The notes under the pieces are model-generated. The model did not search any database and was not told the origin of the DNA. It worked only from the letters and a program-made list of their open reading frames with translations. Below, piece after piece: positions 1 through 8,817 of a DNA stretch of 37,529 nt (positions are counted from its first letter, which is position 1; every line of letters begins with the position of its first letter). The position numbers and the translations under genes were made by a program. The DNA comes from Beijerinckiaceae bacterium (GTDB lineage: Bacteria > Pseudomonadota > Alphaproteobacteria > Rhizobiales > Beijerinckiaceae), in NCBI GenBank assembly GCA_947456505.1, contig CANGTC010000017.1, forward strand, positions 1-37,529, in the 5' to 3' direction.

Positions 1-89
1 CGCCCTTCCTGATTTTATGCGCCCTCAGCCTCGCCTCCATGGCGCTGGCGCCCTTTGCGGCGGCGGCGGCCTTGCGCAGCGGGGGCTGA
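1..89 (+). CDS. ccmB: CcmB heme exporter permease, C-terminal fragment
   Basis: Only the last 28 or so codons lie in the window; the gene starts upstream. The frame ending in TGA at 87-89 encodes a hydrophobic helix followed by Pro-Phe-Ala-Ala-Ala-Ala-Ala-Leu-Arg, which resembles the C-terminus of CcmB. CcmB is the membrane subunit of the CcmAB ABC transporter, which drives release of holo-CcmE during cytochrome c maturation. The identification rests mainly on position: ccmC, ccmD and ccmG follow directly, the usual order of the operon. Confidence 0.75.
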   Translation, partial: PFLILCALSLASMALAPFAAAAALRSGG

Positions 90-132
90 TGGGCTTCATT
101 GCCAGCGCGCCGACCCGGCGATAGGTAAAAGC

Positions 133-891
133 ATGCTCAAGTACGCAAACCCCACCTTCTTCCTGCGCCTGGTCGGCGCCGTCCTGCCCTGGCTCTGGGG
201 CGCGACCGTGCTGACGCTCTGCGCGGGCCTTTACATGACCTTCCTCATCGCTCCTGCGGACTACCAGCAGGGCGAGACCGTGCGGATCATGTATATCCAC
301 GTCCCCGCCGCCTGGCTCGCCATGTTCATCTACACGGTGATGACCCTCTCGGCCCTCGGCACGCTGGTCTGGCGCCATCCGTTGGCGGGCGCCTCCCAGC
401 AGGCGGCGGCGCCTCTGGGTGCGGGCTTCACTTTCATCTGCCTTGTGACGGGCTCCCTCTGGGGCAAGCCCATGTGGGGGACCTGGTGGGTCTGGGACGC
501 GCGGCTCACCTCGGTGCTGGTGCTGTTCCTGATCTATCTCGGCCTGATCGCGCTGTGGAACACCATCGAGGAGCCGCTGAAGGCCGCCCGGGCGGCGGCG
601 ATCCTGACGCTCGTCGGCGTGGTCAATATCCCCATCATCAAATTCTCGGTGGACTGGTGGAACACCCTGCACCAGCCAGCCTCCGTGCTGCGCATGGGCG
701 GGCCTGCGATCCATCCGTCCATGCTCTGGCCGCTGCTGGTGATGGCGGTGGGGGCGAGCCTGCTGTTCCTCTGCCTGCACCTCATGGGCATTCGCAACGA
801 GATCCTGCGGCGGCGTCTGCGGCGCCTGTCCTATCTCGCCGCCGAGGCCGCCGACCATGTGCTGGAACCCCAGCCGGAGGCCCGCGCATGA
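133..891 (+). CDS. ccmC: Heme exporter protein CcmC
   Basis: This is a 252-residue, six-helix inner-membrane protein that presents heme to CcmE in the periplasm during cytochrome c maturation. The diagnostic tryptophan-rich WWD-type motif lies at residues 110-127 (WGKPMWGTWWVWDARLTS). The family's two heme-ligand histidines correspond to His56 and His180. The start at 133 follows an AGG-containing site and gives a normal family length; an upstream in-frame start at 55 would overlap ccmB and is unlikely. The stop overlaps the ccmD start in an ATGA. The gene belongs to a ccmB-C-D-G operon. Abundant c-type cytochromes are expected in a phototroph. Confidence 0.97.
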   Translation: MLKYANPTFFLRLVGAVLPWLWGATVLTLCAGLYMTFLIAPADYQQGETVRIMYIHVPAAWLAMFIYTVMTLSALGTLVWRHPLAGASQQAAAPLGAGFTFICLVTGSLWGKPMWGTWWVWDARLTSVLVLFLIYLGLIALWNTIEEPLKAARAAAILTLVGVVNIPIIKFSVDWWNTLHQPASVLRMGGPAIHPSMLWPLLVMAVGASLLFLCLHLMGIRNEILRRRLRRLSYLAAEAADHVLEPQPEARA

Positions 892-1037
892 GCGACCATG
901 CTGAGTTCATCATCGCCGCCTTCCTCATCGCGGGCGCCGTGGTGGCGCTGATGCTGGGGGCGATCCTTCTCGACCATCGCAACCTCAAGCGCGCGCTGGC
1001 GAAATTCCCGCCGCGCGGCGAGGGAGAGGGCGCATGA
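888..1037 (+). CDS. ccmD: Heme exporter protein CcmD
   Basis: This is a 49-residue protein with one N-terminal transmembrane helix (residues about 8-28) and a basic cytoplasmic tail (DHRNLKRALAK), the standard CcmD layout. CcmD holds the CcmC:heme:CcmE complex together and helps release holo-CcmE. It overlaps ccmC by ATGA at its start and ccmG by ATGA at its end, so all three are probably translationally coupled. Small size and low conservation mean the call rests on topology and operon position. Confidence 0.88.
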   Translation: MSDHAEFIIAAFLIAGAVVALMLGAILLDHRNLKRALAKFPPRGEGEGA

Positions 1038-1618
1038 GCGAGGCTCCCGCGACGGCGGGCAAGCCGCGCCGCTGGCTGACCCTGCTGCCGCTGATCGCTT
1101 TTCTGGCGCTGGCGGGCCTTTTTCTGGTGCGCCTCTACAGCGGCGACCCGCAACGCCTGCCCTCGCCCCTGATCGGCAAGCCCGCCCCCGCCTTCACCCT
1201 GCCCCCGCTCGAGGGCTCCGGCCTCGCGGGCTTTGGCGACGGGGACCTGCGCGGCGGCAAGGTCACGCTGGTCAATGTCTTCGCCTCCTGGTGCGGGCCC
1301 TGCCGGGACGAACATCCCGTGCTGCTCGAACTTTCGAAGAATCCGGAGCTGGCGCGGGCGGGCGTGCGGCTGGCGGGCCTCGCCTATAAGGACGAGCCCG
1401 GCAATTCCACGAAATTCCTGAAGGAGATGGGCAACCCTTACGCGCTCATCGGCGTGGATCGCTCCGGGCGGGTGGGGATTGATTGGGGCGTCTATGGGGT
1501 TCCCGAGACCTTCGTGGTGAAGGGCGATGGAACCATCGCCTACAAGTTCATCGGCCCGCTCTCGCCCGAGGCCCTGCGCGCCGTGCTCATGCCGCAGATC
1601 GAGAAGGCGCTGCGTTAG
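1034..1618 (+). CDS. ccmG: Thiol:disulfide interchange protein CcmG/DsbE
   Basis: A 194-residue membrane-anchored thioredoxin-fold protein. An N-terminal anchor (residues about 14-34) is followed by a periplasmic domain with the redox motif Trp-Cys87-Gly-Pro-Cys90. The segment GVYGVPETFVV carries the cis-proline loop typical of the family. CcmG is expected to reduce the CXXCH thiols of apocytochromes so that heme can be ligated. It is the last gene of the ccm operon here and ends 3 bases from a convergent small gene. The ccmE, ccmF and ccmH genes are not in the window. Confidence 0.95.
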   Translation: MSEAPATAGKPRRWLTLLPLIAFLALAGLFLVRLYSGDPQRLPSPLIGKPAPAFTLPPLEGSGLAGFGDGDLRGGKVTLVNVFASWCGPCRDEHPVLLELSKNPELARAGVRLAGLAYKDEPGNSTKFLKEMGNPYALIGVDRSGRVGIDWGVYGVPETFVVKGDGTIAYKFIGPLSPEALRAVLMPQIEKALR

Positions 1619-1621
1619 GCG

Positions 1622-1918
1622 TCAATAGCGGTCGCGCGGCGGGTCATAACAATAATAGCCGATGAAGCAGGCGTTGTTGTCGCGGGTCGGCGAGAACAGC
1701 GGTCTGGTGTCCTGCCCGCGCAGGCAAAAGCCTTGATGGGCGACCGCGCGCTCGAAGGTGTCCCCACCGGTGCCGATCACGACCGCGCCACGCGAGGTCA
1801 CGAGATTGGCGGCGGCAGCGCAGGTCATCGAGGTGCTGGAGGGTCGTCCCTGTGCGAGGGCGCCAGACATGCAGGCGGCGAGGGCGGTCAGCGTGAGGGT
1901 GGCGGCGCGTAGCGTCAT
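1622..1918 (-). CDS. Small secreted protein of unknown function
   Basis: A 98-residue protein with a clear signal peptide: a hydrophobic stretch at residues 5-21 ending Ala-Leu-Ala before Gln23. The mature part has four cysteines, consistent with two disulfides, and ends in a Tyr/Arg-rich tail. The start is preceded by a strong AAGGAGG site. It lies 12 bases downstream of yciB on the same strand and may be the last gene of the ftsY-yciB transcript. I do not recognise the family. A disulfide-stabilised periplasmic protein fits what is visible. Confidence 0.75.
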   Translation of the reverse strand: MTLRAATLTLTALAACMSGALAQGRPSSTSMTCAAAANLVTSRGAVVIGTGGDTFERAVAHQGFCLRGQDTRPLFSPTRDNNACFIGYYCYDPPRDRY

Positions 1919-1930
1919 GAGTTTGCCTCC

Positions 1931-2539
1931 TTACCAGTGCTCAGGCTCGTCTTGGTCCTTGATCTCATGTTTCATGATCAGCGGGATCTGCGCCAGCGCA
2001 AAGACCACCGTGATGGGCATGGTTCCAAAGACCTTGAAGCTCACCCAGAAATCCGTGCTCTGGGTGCGCCAGACCACTTCATTGAGTCCGGCCAGAAGAA
2101 AGAAAAACAGGCCCCAGCGCAGGGTGAGAATGCGCCAGCCGATTTCAGTGAGCCGCATCATGCTGTCCAGCACCACCGGCAGCAGGGGCTTGCCCATGGC
2201 CAGAGCGATCAGCAGCACGGCGCCGAAAATCGAGTTCACGATCGTAGGCTTCATCTTGATGAAGATCTCATCCTGAAAAATGAAGGTCAGCCCGCCGAAG
2301 ACGAGAACCGCCACGGTCGTGACCAGAGGCATGATGGGAATATGGCGGGTCAGCAGCCAAGAGGCCGCAAGCGCGGCCACCACGCCGACCATCAGCACGC
2401 CTGTGGCGATGAAGATGCCGTATTTGGCGTTGGCGAAAAAGAATAGCACCAGCGGACCCATCTCCAGCGCCAGCTTGAGGGCCGGGTTCTGTTTAGGGCG
2501 CTTGGGGGCGGCGGACTGGGGCTCGGCGGGCTCGGTCAT
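1931..2539 (-). CDS. yciB: Septation protein A / YciB family inner-membrane protein
   Basis: A 202-residue polytopic protein with five to six predicted helices. The N-terminal tail is rich in Pro/Lys and is followed by the family's opening pattern ([20 protein letters not shown]). The C-terminal segment has the conserved [16 protein letters not shown] pattern. YciB/IspZ proteins act in envelope synthesis and septation; the molecular activity is unsettled. The ATG is one base after the ftsY stop, so translation is probably coupled to ftsY. This ftsY-yciB order is common in Alphaproteobacteria. The start chosen removes a 17-residue extension that would run into ftsY. Confidence 0.93.
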   Translation of the reverse strand: MTEPAEPQSAAPKRPKQNPALKLALEMGPLVLFFFANAKYGIFIATGVLMVGVVAALAASWLLTRHIPIMPLVTTVAVLVFGGLTFIFQDEIFIKMKPTIVNSIFGAVLLIALAMGKPLLPVVLDSMMRLTEIGWRILTLRWGLFFFLLAGLNEVVWRTQSTDFWVSFKVFGTMPITVVFALAQIPLIMKHEIKDQDEPEHW

Positions 2540-2540
2540 G

Positions 2541-3629
2541 TCAGGCGTTCCCTGTCTGCGTTGTGTCCTGGTCGATGCCGGCGATGGCATGGGCGAAATC
2601 GCGGGCTTCGAAGGGTTCGAGATCGTCGCGCCCCTCGCCCACGCCGATGAAATGCACGGGCAGGGCGAATTTTTCCGCGATGGCGACGAGAATGCCGCCG
2701 CGCGCGGTGCCGTCGAGCTTGGTCATCACGAGGCCCGTCACCCCCGCCACCTTGCCGAAGATCTCCACCTGGCTCATGGCGTTCTGGCCCACGGTGGCGT
2801 CGAGCACCAGCAGCACCGCATGGGGCGCGTCGGCGTCGACCTTCTTCATCACGCGCACGACCTTCTCGAGTTCCGCCATTAGCTCCTTGCGATTCTGCAA
2901 TCGTCCGGCGGTGTCCATCATCAGGACGTCCACGCCTTCCGCTTGCGCTTCCGTTATGGCGTCGAAGGCGAGGCCCGCCGCATCCGCGCCCTGGGGACGG
3001 GACACAACCCTGGCCCCGATGCGCTCGCCCCAGATCTCCAGCTGCTGGATCGCGGCGGCGCGGAAGGTGTCTCCCGCCGCCAGCATGACGCTCTTGCCCT
3101 CGGCTGCGAATTGCCCCGCGAGCTTGCCGATGGTGGTGGTCTTGCCCGAGCCGTTCACGCCCACCACCAGAATCACGAAGGGTTTTTGGGCGGGGTCGAT
3201 GACGAGGGGCTTGGCCACGGGCAGCAGCACCTTCTCGACTTCGCTGGCGAGAATGGCCTTTACCTCGTCGGGCTCGATCTGCTTGTCGTAGCGGCCCTTG
3301 CCCACGGCCTCGCGGATGCGCAGGGCGGTGGCGACCCCAAGGTCGGCCTGAATGAGGATGTCCTCGAGCTCGTCGAGCATGGCCCCGTCGAGCTTGCGCT
3401 TGGTGAAGACATTCACGATTCCCTGCGAAATCGTGGAGGAGGAGCGCGCCAGCCCCTCCTTCAGCCGACGCCACCAGCTGCGCGGTTCGGCGGGGGCCTC
3501 GGGCTGCGCGGCCTCCTCAGGCGCGGGCGGTGCGGGGGCGGGCTCGGCCAGGGCTGTGTCGCGTGTGCCGAACAGCCGACCGAAAAGGCCCCGCTTCTTG
3601 CCGCCCGCCTGATTGTCCTCGTCGCTCAT
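2541..3629 (-). CDS. ftsY: Signal recognition particle receptor FtsY
   Basis: A 362-residue SRP-GTPase that docks ribosome-nascent chain-SRP complexes at the inner membrane. The first 55 residues are an acidic, Ala/Pro-rich A domain. The N domain follows at about 55-140. The G domain begins near 150 with the P-loop [10 protein letters not shown] (157-166), then DTFRAAA (187-193), DTAGR (239-243) and the [10 protein letters not shown] guanine-specificity and closing loop (303-312). All catalytic motifs are intact. It is divergent from the pseudouridine synthase upstream and precedes yciB with one base between. Confidence 0.98.
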   Translation of the reverse strand: MSDEDNQAGGKKRGLFGRLFGTRDTALAEPAPAPPAPEEAAQPEAPAEPRSWWRRLKEGLARSSSTISQGIVNVFTKRKLDGAMLDELEDILIQADLGVATALRIREAVGKGRYDKQIEPDEVKAILASEVEKVLLPVAKPLVIDPAQKPFVILVVGVNGSGKTTTIGKLAGQFAAEGKSVMLAAGDTFRAAAIQQLEIWGERIGARVVSRPQGADAAGLAFDAITEAQAEGVDVLMMDTAGRLQNRKELMAELEKVVRVMKKVDADAPHAVLLVLDATVGQNAMSQVEIFGKVAGVTGLVMTKLDGTARGGILVAIAEKFALPVHFIGVGEGRDDLEPFEARDFAHAIAGIDQDTTQTGNA

Positions 3630-3719
3630 GTCGCCTGTCCGCGCCCTGTGTTAGGGAAGGTCGTCGCCCCGATGGTCGAGGCGATCTAGTCCTACACTCT
3701 GCCAGATAGCTTGTCCCGC

Positions 3720-4457
3720 ATGACGCCGGAAGACCTTAACGCTCGCCTCATCTATCGGGACGCCCTGATGCTCGTGCTGAACAAGCCCGCAGGCATCCCG
3801 GTGCATCGTGGCCCCAAGGGGGGCGACAATCTGGAAAGCCATTTCGAGGCCCTTCGCTTCGGCCTGCCGCGCTCGCCGTCGCTGGCCCATCGCCTCGACC
3901 GCGACACCTCGGGTTGCCTGGTGCTCGGCCGCCATCGCAAGGCTCTGGAGAAGCTGGGGAAACTGTTCAAGCGAGGCGAAATTTCCAAGGCTTATTGGGC
4001 CATTGTGGATGGCCACCCGGAAGGCGATTCCGGCCTCATCGACCTGCCGCTGGGCAGGCTCGACGCCACGCGCGGCTGGTGGATGAAGGTGGATCCGCTG
4101 GGTCTGCCCTCGCAAAGCGCCTGGCGGGTGCTGGGGCGCGGCGTGACGCCGGAGGGGCGGCCCATCGCCTGGGTCGAGCTGGAGCCGAAGACCGGCCGCA
4201 CCCATCAATTGCGCGTGCACAGCGCCGCCATGGGCTGGCCGATTCTGGGCGATCTCATCTATGGCGCCACCGCCAGCGCGCTGCCCTTGCAGCTCCACGC
4301 CCGCGCCATCACCATCCCCCTCTACAAGAACAAGGATTCCATCACCTGCCGCGCGCCCGTCCCCGAGCATATGCGCGACAGCCTGACCCGTTGCGGCTGG
4401 GTGGAGGAGCCCGAGCCCGTTTTCGTCATGGAGACGCAGGCGCCGATGGAGGCCTAG
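3720..4457 (+). CDS. RluA-family RNA pseudouridine synthase
   Basis: A 245-residue protein with the RluA-type active site HRLDRDTSG (residues 57-65, catalytic Asp60) and the later RTHQLRVH motif. These enzymes isomerise uridine to pseudouridine in rRNA or tRNA. There is no N-terminal S4 domain, so it resembles the shorter RluA/TruC-like members; the target base cannot be read from the sequence. The ATG at 3720 is preferred over an in-frame TTG at 3711; neither has a strong ribosome-binding site. It is divergent from ftsY, and its 3' end overlaps the convergent PsiF-like gene by 4 bases. Confidence 0.93.
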   Translation: MTPEDLNARLIYRDALMLVLNKPAGIPVHRGPKGGDNLESHFEALRFGLPRSPSLAHRLDRDTSGCLVLGRHRKALEKLGKLFKRGEISKAYWAIVDGHPEGDSGLIDLPLGRLDATRGWWMKVDPLGLPSQSAWRVLGRGVTPEGRPIAWVELEPKTGRTHQLRVHSAAMGWPILGDLIYGATASALPLQLHARAITIPLYKNKDSITCRAPVPEHMRDSLTRCGWVEEPEPVFVMETQAPMEA

Positions 4458-4693
4458 CTTCCCACCGCATCCTTCACGCATTTCTTGGTGAAGCTGTTCT
4501 TCGCGGCGCCCGCCAGTTTCTTTTCAGCGGCTTGCGAATCGCAGGTCGCCTTGGCGTCCTTTTCGCATTTCTTCATGAAACTGGTTTGCGCCGCGCCTGC
4601 GAGCTTCTTGGCGCCCGCCTCGATCTTGCAGCTCTCGGCCATGGCGGCGCCTGACGCGAGTGCGAAGCCGGCGGCGAGTATGAGTGTCTTCAT
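4454..4693 (-). CDS. Small secreted protein with two PsiF-type repeats
   Basis: A 79-residue exported protein. The signal peptide ends around residues 17-19 (AMA). The mature chain is two tandem copies of a roughly 30-residue unit, each with KKLAGAA, then SF.KKC and a KDA motif, so each copy contributes paired cysteines. This is the PsiF repeat, first named from a phosphate-starvation-inducible E. coli gene; no biochemical function is established. It lies 44 bases downstream of mtaB with a stem-loop between, so it may have its own promoter or be partly read through. Confidence 0.85.
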   Translation of the reverse strand: MKTLILAAGFALASGAAMAESCKIEAGAKKLAGAAQTSFMKKCEKDAKATCDSQAAEKKLAGAAKNSFTKKCVKDAVGS

Positions 4694-4703
4694 TGGAGAA
4701 CTC

Positions 4704-4735
4704 CCGAATAGCGGGGTTATGCTCCCGCTTTTCGG
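4704..4735 (-). terminator. Stem-loop after mtaB (possible terminator or attenuator)
   Basis: On the minus strand CCGAA-AA-GCGGG pairs with CCCGC-TA-TTCGG around an 8-base loop. That gives two 5-bp arms separated by a symmetric 2x2 internal loop. It starts 3 bases after the mtaB stop codon and ends just before the Shine-Dalgarno region of the PsiF-like gene. No clear U-run follows, so it may only attenuate transcription or protect RNA ends. Confidence 0.5.
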
Positions 4736-4737
4736 AA

Positions 4738-6006
4738 TTAGGGCGAGCAGACGGCTTCGCACAGCAGGGCTGTTCCATCATCGCCTGAAATTTTCATCTC
4801 GATGATCTCACCCGGCCCGATCCCGCCCGTGCGCACGGGCGTGAAATCTTCCGCCCGTCCCATGCCGCCGCGCTCGGTCAGCACCCGCAGGGTCTTGCCC
4901 GCCTGGGCCCGCAGATGCGCCGCCAATCGCGCCGCTCCAGCCTCGCGCAGCCGCGCCGCCCGCTCCTTGATGATCTCGCGCGCCACCATGGGCATGCGCG
5001 CGGCGGGCGTGCCGGGGCGGGGCGAGAAGGGGAAGACATGCAGATGGGTCAGCCCGCAGGCCTCGACGAGATCAAGGCTCATGGCGAACATCGCCTCGGT
5101 CTCCGTGGGAAAGCCCGCGATGATGTCGGCGCCGAAAACCAGGTCGGGGCGCAGGCGCCGCACCTCCTGACAAAAGGCGATGGCCTCGTCGCGCGAATGG
5201 CGGCGCTTCATGCGTTTCAGGATCATGTCGTCGCCCGCCTGCAAGGACAGATGCAGATGGGGCATCAGGCGCGGCTCGCTGGCGATGGCGTCGAAGAGAT
5301 CGGCGTCCGCCTCGATGCAATCGATGGAGGACAGCCGCAGCCGCTCCAGTTGCGGAACATGCTTCAGGATCTGCTTCACCAGCCGCCCGAGCTTGGGCGC
5401 TCCCGGCAGGTCCTGACCCCAGGAGGTCAGGTCGACCCCGGTCAGCACGGCCTCGCGATAGCCATTGGCGGTGAGCCGTGTGATCTGGTCCACGATCTCG
5501 CCCGCCGCCGCCGAGCGCGAGGGGCCGCGTCCATAGGGGATGATGCAGAAGGTGCAGCGGTGGTCGCAGCCGTTCTGGATCTCCACGAAGGCCCGAGTCT
5601 GGCCCTCGATGGCGTCCACCGCCCCCGCCACGAAATGATGGGCGGTTTCGGGCAAGGCCATGATGTCGTTGACGGTGGTCATGGGCGCCACCGCCAGCCC
5701 GGCCCAGATGGCGGGCCTCGCCTTGTCCGCGTTGCCGATGATGGAATCGGCGATCCCGGCGAAGCCCTGCGGGTCGATCTGGGCGGCGCAGCCGGTGACG
5801 ACGATGCGCGCGTCCGGCCGCTCGCGCCGCGTGCGGCGGATCGCCTGCCGGGCCTGGCGCACCGCCTCCTGAGTCACCGCGCAGGTGTTGAAGACGACGA
5901 GATCGCTATGGCCAGCAGCCCGGGCGGCGCGGCGGATGGCCTCGGACTCCACCGCATTGAGACGGCAGCCGAAGGTCACCACATCGACGTCGGGCCTTTC
6001 GCTCAC
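4738..6006 (-). CDS. mtaB: tRNA t6A37 methylthiotransferase MtaB
   Basis: A 422-residue radical-SAM methylthiotransferase that converts t6A37 to ms2t6A37 in ANN-decoding tRNAs. The N-terminal UPF0004 domain carries the auxiliary-cluster cysteines Cys14, Cys42 and Cys73. The radical SAM cluster motif is Cys147-x3-Cys151-x2-Cys154 (CDHRCTFC). The C-terminal stretch is consistent with a TRAM-like substrate-binding domain. The start is a GTG overlapping the dapF stop in GTGA, so the two genes are translationally coupled. dapF-mtaB is a common alphaproteobacterial pair. Confidence 0.95.
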   Translation of the reverse strand: MSERPDVDVVTFGCRLNAVESEAIRRAARAAGHSDLVVFNTCAVTQEAVRQARQAIRRTRRERPDARIVVTGCAAQIDPQGFAGIADSIIGNADKARPAIWAGLAVAPMTTVNDIMALPETAHHFVAGAVDAIEGQTRAFVEIQNGCDHRCTFCIIPYGRGPSRSAAAGEIVDQITRLTANGYREAVLTGVDLTSWGQDLPGAPKLGRLVKQILKHVPQLERLRLSSIDCIEADADLFDAIASEPRLMPHLHLSLQAGDDMILKRMKRRHSRDEAIAFCQEVRRLRPDLVFGADIIAGFPTETEAMFAMSLDLVEACGLTHLHVFPFSPRPGTPAARMPMVAREIIKERAARLREAGAARLAAHLRAQAGKTLRVLTERGGMGRAEDFTPVRTGGIGPGEIIEMKISGDDGTALLCEAVCSP

Positions 6007-6875
6007 GCGGATGATCCAGCGAAGATGGCGTTGTCGAAGACGTCTTCGAATTCCAGTTCGACCGGGCCGGTCATCATCACGTGGTCATCGCTCTGGCGCC
6101 AGTCGATCAGGAGATCGCCGCCCGGCAGGGTGACGCGCGCGGCGCGCTCGCTCAGGCCACGCCTTGCGGCGCCGACCAGCGTGGCGCAGGCCGCCGAGCC
6201 GCAGGCTTGGGTGAGGCCGACGCCCCGCTCCCAGACCCGCAGGCGGATATGATCGGGCGACAGCACCTGCGCCAGCGAGATATTGGCCTTCTGGGGAAAG
6301 ATCGGATCGGTTTCGAGCCCCGGCCCCAGCGCGGCGAGATCATAGGACTCGATATCCGCCACGAAGAAGATCGCATGGGGATTGCCCATGTTGACCACGG
6401 CGGGACCATTGAGCGGGGGCGCGGAGCCGGCGTCGCGGCTAAGCTCAATGGCCGTGGTGTCGCTCTGTTCGCGAGATAGCGGAATCTCGCGCCAGTCGAG
6501 CCGGGGCGCGCCCATGTCGACGGTGAAGCTCCACTCGCCCTCGCGCGCGCATTCCAGAACGCCAGCGCGGGTCTCGATAAGGAAGCGGTCGGGGGCGCCG
6601 CCCCTTGTCATGATCCAGGCGACGCAGCGCGTGCCATTGCCGCATGCGCCCGATTCCGTGCCGTCATTGTTGAAGATGCGCACGAAGGCGAGGGTTCCTG
6701 CGCTGACGGGATCATGGATCACCATGAGCTGGTCATAGGCGAGGCGATCCGCCCGATGGATGGCGCAGGCCTGCTGCGGGGTGACGGCGATATCCGTCCC
6801 GCGCAGATCCAGCACCACGATCTCGTTGCCGAGGCCGTTCATTTTGGCGAAGGGGCGGCCCGCGAGCGCGTCCAT
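6003..6875 (-). CDS. dapF: Diaminopimelate epimerase
   Basis: A 290-residue PLP-independent epimerase that converts LL- to meso-diaminopimelate for lysine and peptidoglycan synthesis. The two catalytic cysteines are Cys78 in GACGNGTRC and Cys225 in TQACGSAAC. The N-terminal KMNGLGNE motif and the central NMGNPH motif are also present. The ATG at 6875 has an AGGAGA site upstream. A start farther upstream at 6938 would run through the repeat array and is rejected. The stop overlaps the mtaB GTG start. Confidence 0.97.
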   Translation of the reverse strand: MDALAGRPFAKMNGLGNEIVVLDLRGTDIAVTPQQACAIHRADRLAYDQLMVIHDPVSAGTLAFVRIFNNDGTESGACGNGTRCVAWIMTRGGAPDRFLIETRAGVLECAREGEWSFTVDMGAPRLDWREIPLSREQSDTTAIELSRDAGSAPPLNGPAVVNMGNPHAIFFVADIESYDLAALGPGLETDPIFPQKANISLAQVLSPDHIRLRVWERGVGLTQACGSAACATLVGAARRGLSERAARVTLPGGDLLIDWRQSDDHVMMTGPVELEFEDVFDNAIFAGSSA

Positions 6876-6934
6876 GCTGGCTCTCCTGCGGACCCCGCGT
6901 CCGCGCGCTGATTTGGCCTGCTCGCCCGGGGTTT

Positions 6935-6980
6935 GCAAGTCTAAACCTTGGCGAGTCTAACCTGGGCGAGTCTAACCTGG
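6935..6980. repeat. Three tandem copies of a 15-bp unit upstream of dapF
   Basis: Two perfect head-to-tail copies of gcgagtctaacctgg lie at 6951-6965 and 6966-6980. A third, diverged copy with one extra base lies at 6935-6950. The array sits in the 262-base intergenic region between the divergent dapF and the GyrI-like gene, about 60 bases upstream of the dapF start. It may be replication slippage or iterated binding sites; nothing visible decides this. The rest of the intergenic region shows nothing else clear. Confidence 0.85.
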
Positions 6981-7137
6981 GCATGACCAATGACGGCGGG
7001 TTGAACCTTGCTGGCGCACAGGTGTTGAGGGCTGGCGGGGCCCCCTGTCTTGGCATCGCCATCCAACTGGTCTCTATATGGATTGTGCGACTCAGTCTTT
7101 CCGACTACGCCATCCGCCCGTCCGCCGGAGCCAAACC

Positions 7138-7743
7138 ATGTCTCGACCGATCACCGCTCTTTACTCGCTTGCGCGTTTCGCAATGGCGTTTGCGGCGACG
7201 GTGTGCCTCGCCGTCGCGCTCAACCTCTCCTCCGCAGCCGCGCAGTTGGCGCCGCCCGCTGACCCGTCCACCGACGCCTCGTCCCCCAGCATGGTCGAGC
7301 TCAAGGCGCGGCCAACGGTCGCTCTGGCCGGAACGGCGGAGTGGGACGAGGGCATGCGCGCCCTCGCCGACGCCATGGAAAAGCTGCGGGTGGAAATGGA
7401 CAAGGCGGGGCTGGAGCCCGCTGGCAAGCCCTTCGCCGTCTTCGTCGAAACCGACGACAAGGGCTTCCGCTTCGAGGCCATGGTTCCGCTGGCGGCTTTG
7501 CCCGAGCCTGCGCCCAGCCTGCAAAACGGTCTGCGCATCGCCACCTCGCCCGCAGGCAAGACCATGAAATTCGAGCATCGCGGCTCCTATGACGAGATCG
7601 ACACCACCTATGAGGCGATCACCGCCTATCTCGACGAAAAGGGGCTCGAAGCGCAGAACCTCTTTGTCGAGGAATATCTGAGCCTGCCCAAGAGCTCAGA
7701 TGAGGATGGCGCGCAGGTGGATATCTACGTCTTTCTGAAATAA
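7138..7743 (+). CDS. Secreted GyrI-like / effector-binding-domain protein
   Basis: A 201-residue protein. A signal peptide (hydrophobic residues about 12-32, ending AAA) precedes a roughly 150-residue domain resembling the GyrI/AraC effector-binding (SOUL-like) fold. It opens with VELKARPTVALAGT and later has the family pattern GKTMKFEHRGSYDEIDTTYEAITAYL. Such domains usually bind small hydrophobic ligands. Fusion to an export signal without a DNA-binding domain makes this a periplasmic ligand-binding protein by inference. The ATG at 7138 follows GGAG and is chosen over an upstream in-frame start at 7078. It converges on the metallo-hydrolase 6 bases away. Confidence 0.85.
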   Translation: MSRPITALYSLARFAMAFAATVCLAVALNLSSAAAQLAPPADPSTDASSPSMVELKARPTVALAGTAEWDEGMRALADAMEKLRVEMDKAGLEPAGKPFAVFVETDDKGFRFEAMVPLAALPEPAPSLQNGLRIATSPAGKTMKFEHRGSYDEIDTTYEAITAYLDEKGLEAQNLFVEEYLSLPKSSDEDGAQVDIYVFLK

Positions 7744-7748
7744 GGCGA

Positions 7749-8738
7749 TTATTCGAAGATATCCAAGCTCTCCCCGGGCCGCATGGCGTGGAAGAGCTTG
7801 CGGTCGATCCCCGCCGCATCCAGCGCCGCATGCAGGCGCCGCTCGGGTTCGTCGATGGGTTCATCGGTGAGCTGAAAGGTGCCCCAGTGGTGGCCCACGG
7901 CGCGGCGGGCGCCGCAGAGCTGGAAGATCCGCAGGGCTTCCTCGGGGTCCACATGCTGCTCGCCCATGAACCAGCGGGGCTCATAGGCGCCGATGGGAAT
8001 CATGGCGAGACGAGGGGCCCCGTATTTCTCGCGCACCGCCGAGAAGATCGCCCCCGCGCCCCAGCCGGTGTCCGCGATGTGATAGATGGCGCCCGCAGGC
8101 GTCTCGATCACGAAGGCGCACCACAGCGCCATGCGATGATCCCCAAGCCCTCGCGCCGACCAGTGATAGGCGGGCTCCAGATGCACCGCGAGCCGCCCGT
8201 TGAGGGGAACGCGCGCGCCCCAGTCATGGGCCTGCGCATCGATGTTGCGGTCGGAGCGCCACATGATCGCGTCATTGCCCAGCGGCGTGATCACGCGTGG
8301 CGCATCCCGGCGCGCCAGGGCTGACAGGGTCGCCATGTCCATGTGGTCGTAATGGTTGTGGCTGACGAGCACCGCGTCGAGGCGCGGCAGATTTTCGAAG
8401 GCGACGCCCGGCGGGTTCACCCGCAGGGGTCCGGCCCATTGAACAGGGCTGGCGCGCTTCGACCAGACGGGATCGATGAGGATGTTGAGCCCCTCGGTCT
8501 GGATGAGGAATGTCGCGTGGCCCACCAGCGTCACCCGCAGGGCTTCACCCTCCACGCGGGCGGGGGGATGATCGTGGAAGGGGCTCGGCGCATGTTTGGG
8601 CCAGGGCGCGCGCCTGCGCCCGGCCATCCAGCGCAGCATTTCGCCCCGCGTCTTGTCGCGGGTGACGCCGCGAATGAAAAAACGGGTTCCATCGAAATGG
8701 TCCGACTTCGGGCCGGTATAATAGGAATTGCGCGCCAT
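7749..8738 (-). CDS. MBL-fold metallo-hydrolase, NAPE-PLD/RomA-like
   Basis: A 329-residue metallo-beta-lactamase-fold protein. The metal-binding signature HNHYDHMD is present, preceded by the strand pattern of the fold (VGHATFLIQTEGLNILIDPVWSKRASP in part), and a later H-x-G-x-F motif is near the C-terminus. The N-terminal segment NSYYTGPKSDHFDGTRFF is characteristic of bacterial proteins related to N-acylphosphatidylethanolamine phospholipase D. The probable activity is phosphodiester or lipid hydrolysis, but the substrate is unknown. It has no signal peptide and is divergent from the methyltransferase at 8818. Confidence 0.92.
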   Translation of the reverse strand: MARNSYYTGPKSDHFDGTRFFIRGVTRDKTRGEMLRWMAGRRRAPWPKHAPSPFHDHPPARVEGEALRVTLVGHATFLIQTEGLNILIDPVWSKRASPVQWAGPLRVNPPGVAFENLPRLDAVLVSHNHYDHMDMATLSALARRDAPRVITPLGNDAIMWRSDRNIDAQAHDWGARVPLNGRLAVHLEPAYHWSARGLGDHRMALWCAFVIETPAGAIYHIADTGWGAGAIFSAVREKYGAPRLAMIPIGAYEPRWFMGEQHVDPEEALRIFQLCGARRAVGHHWGTFQLTDEPIDEPERRLHAALDAAGIDRKLFHAMRPGESLDIFE

Positions 8739-8817
8739 GGGTCAGAGGTAGCCTGAGCCAGGCGGTGTGTCCATGAGCCGCCTTTGACCGCGTCGCCGCG
8801 CCGCGCCATAAGGCGCC

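Noticed and set aside
4915-6252. A 445-codon open frame antisense to mtaB and the dapF end
   Set aside because: It spans two confidently identified genes and shows no domain pattern.
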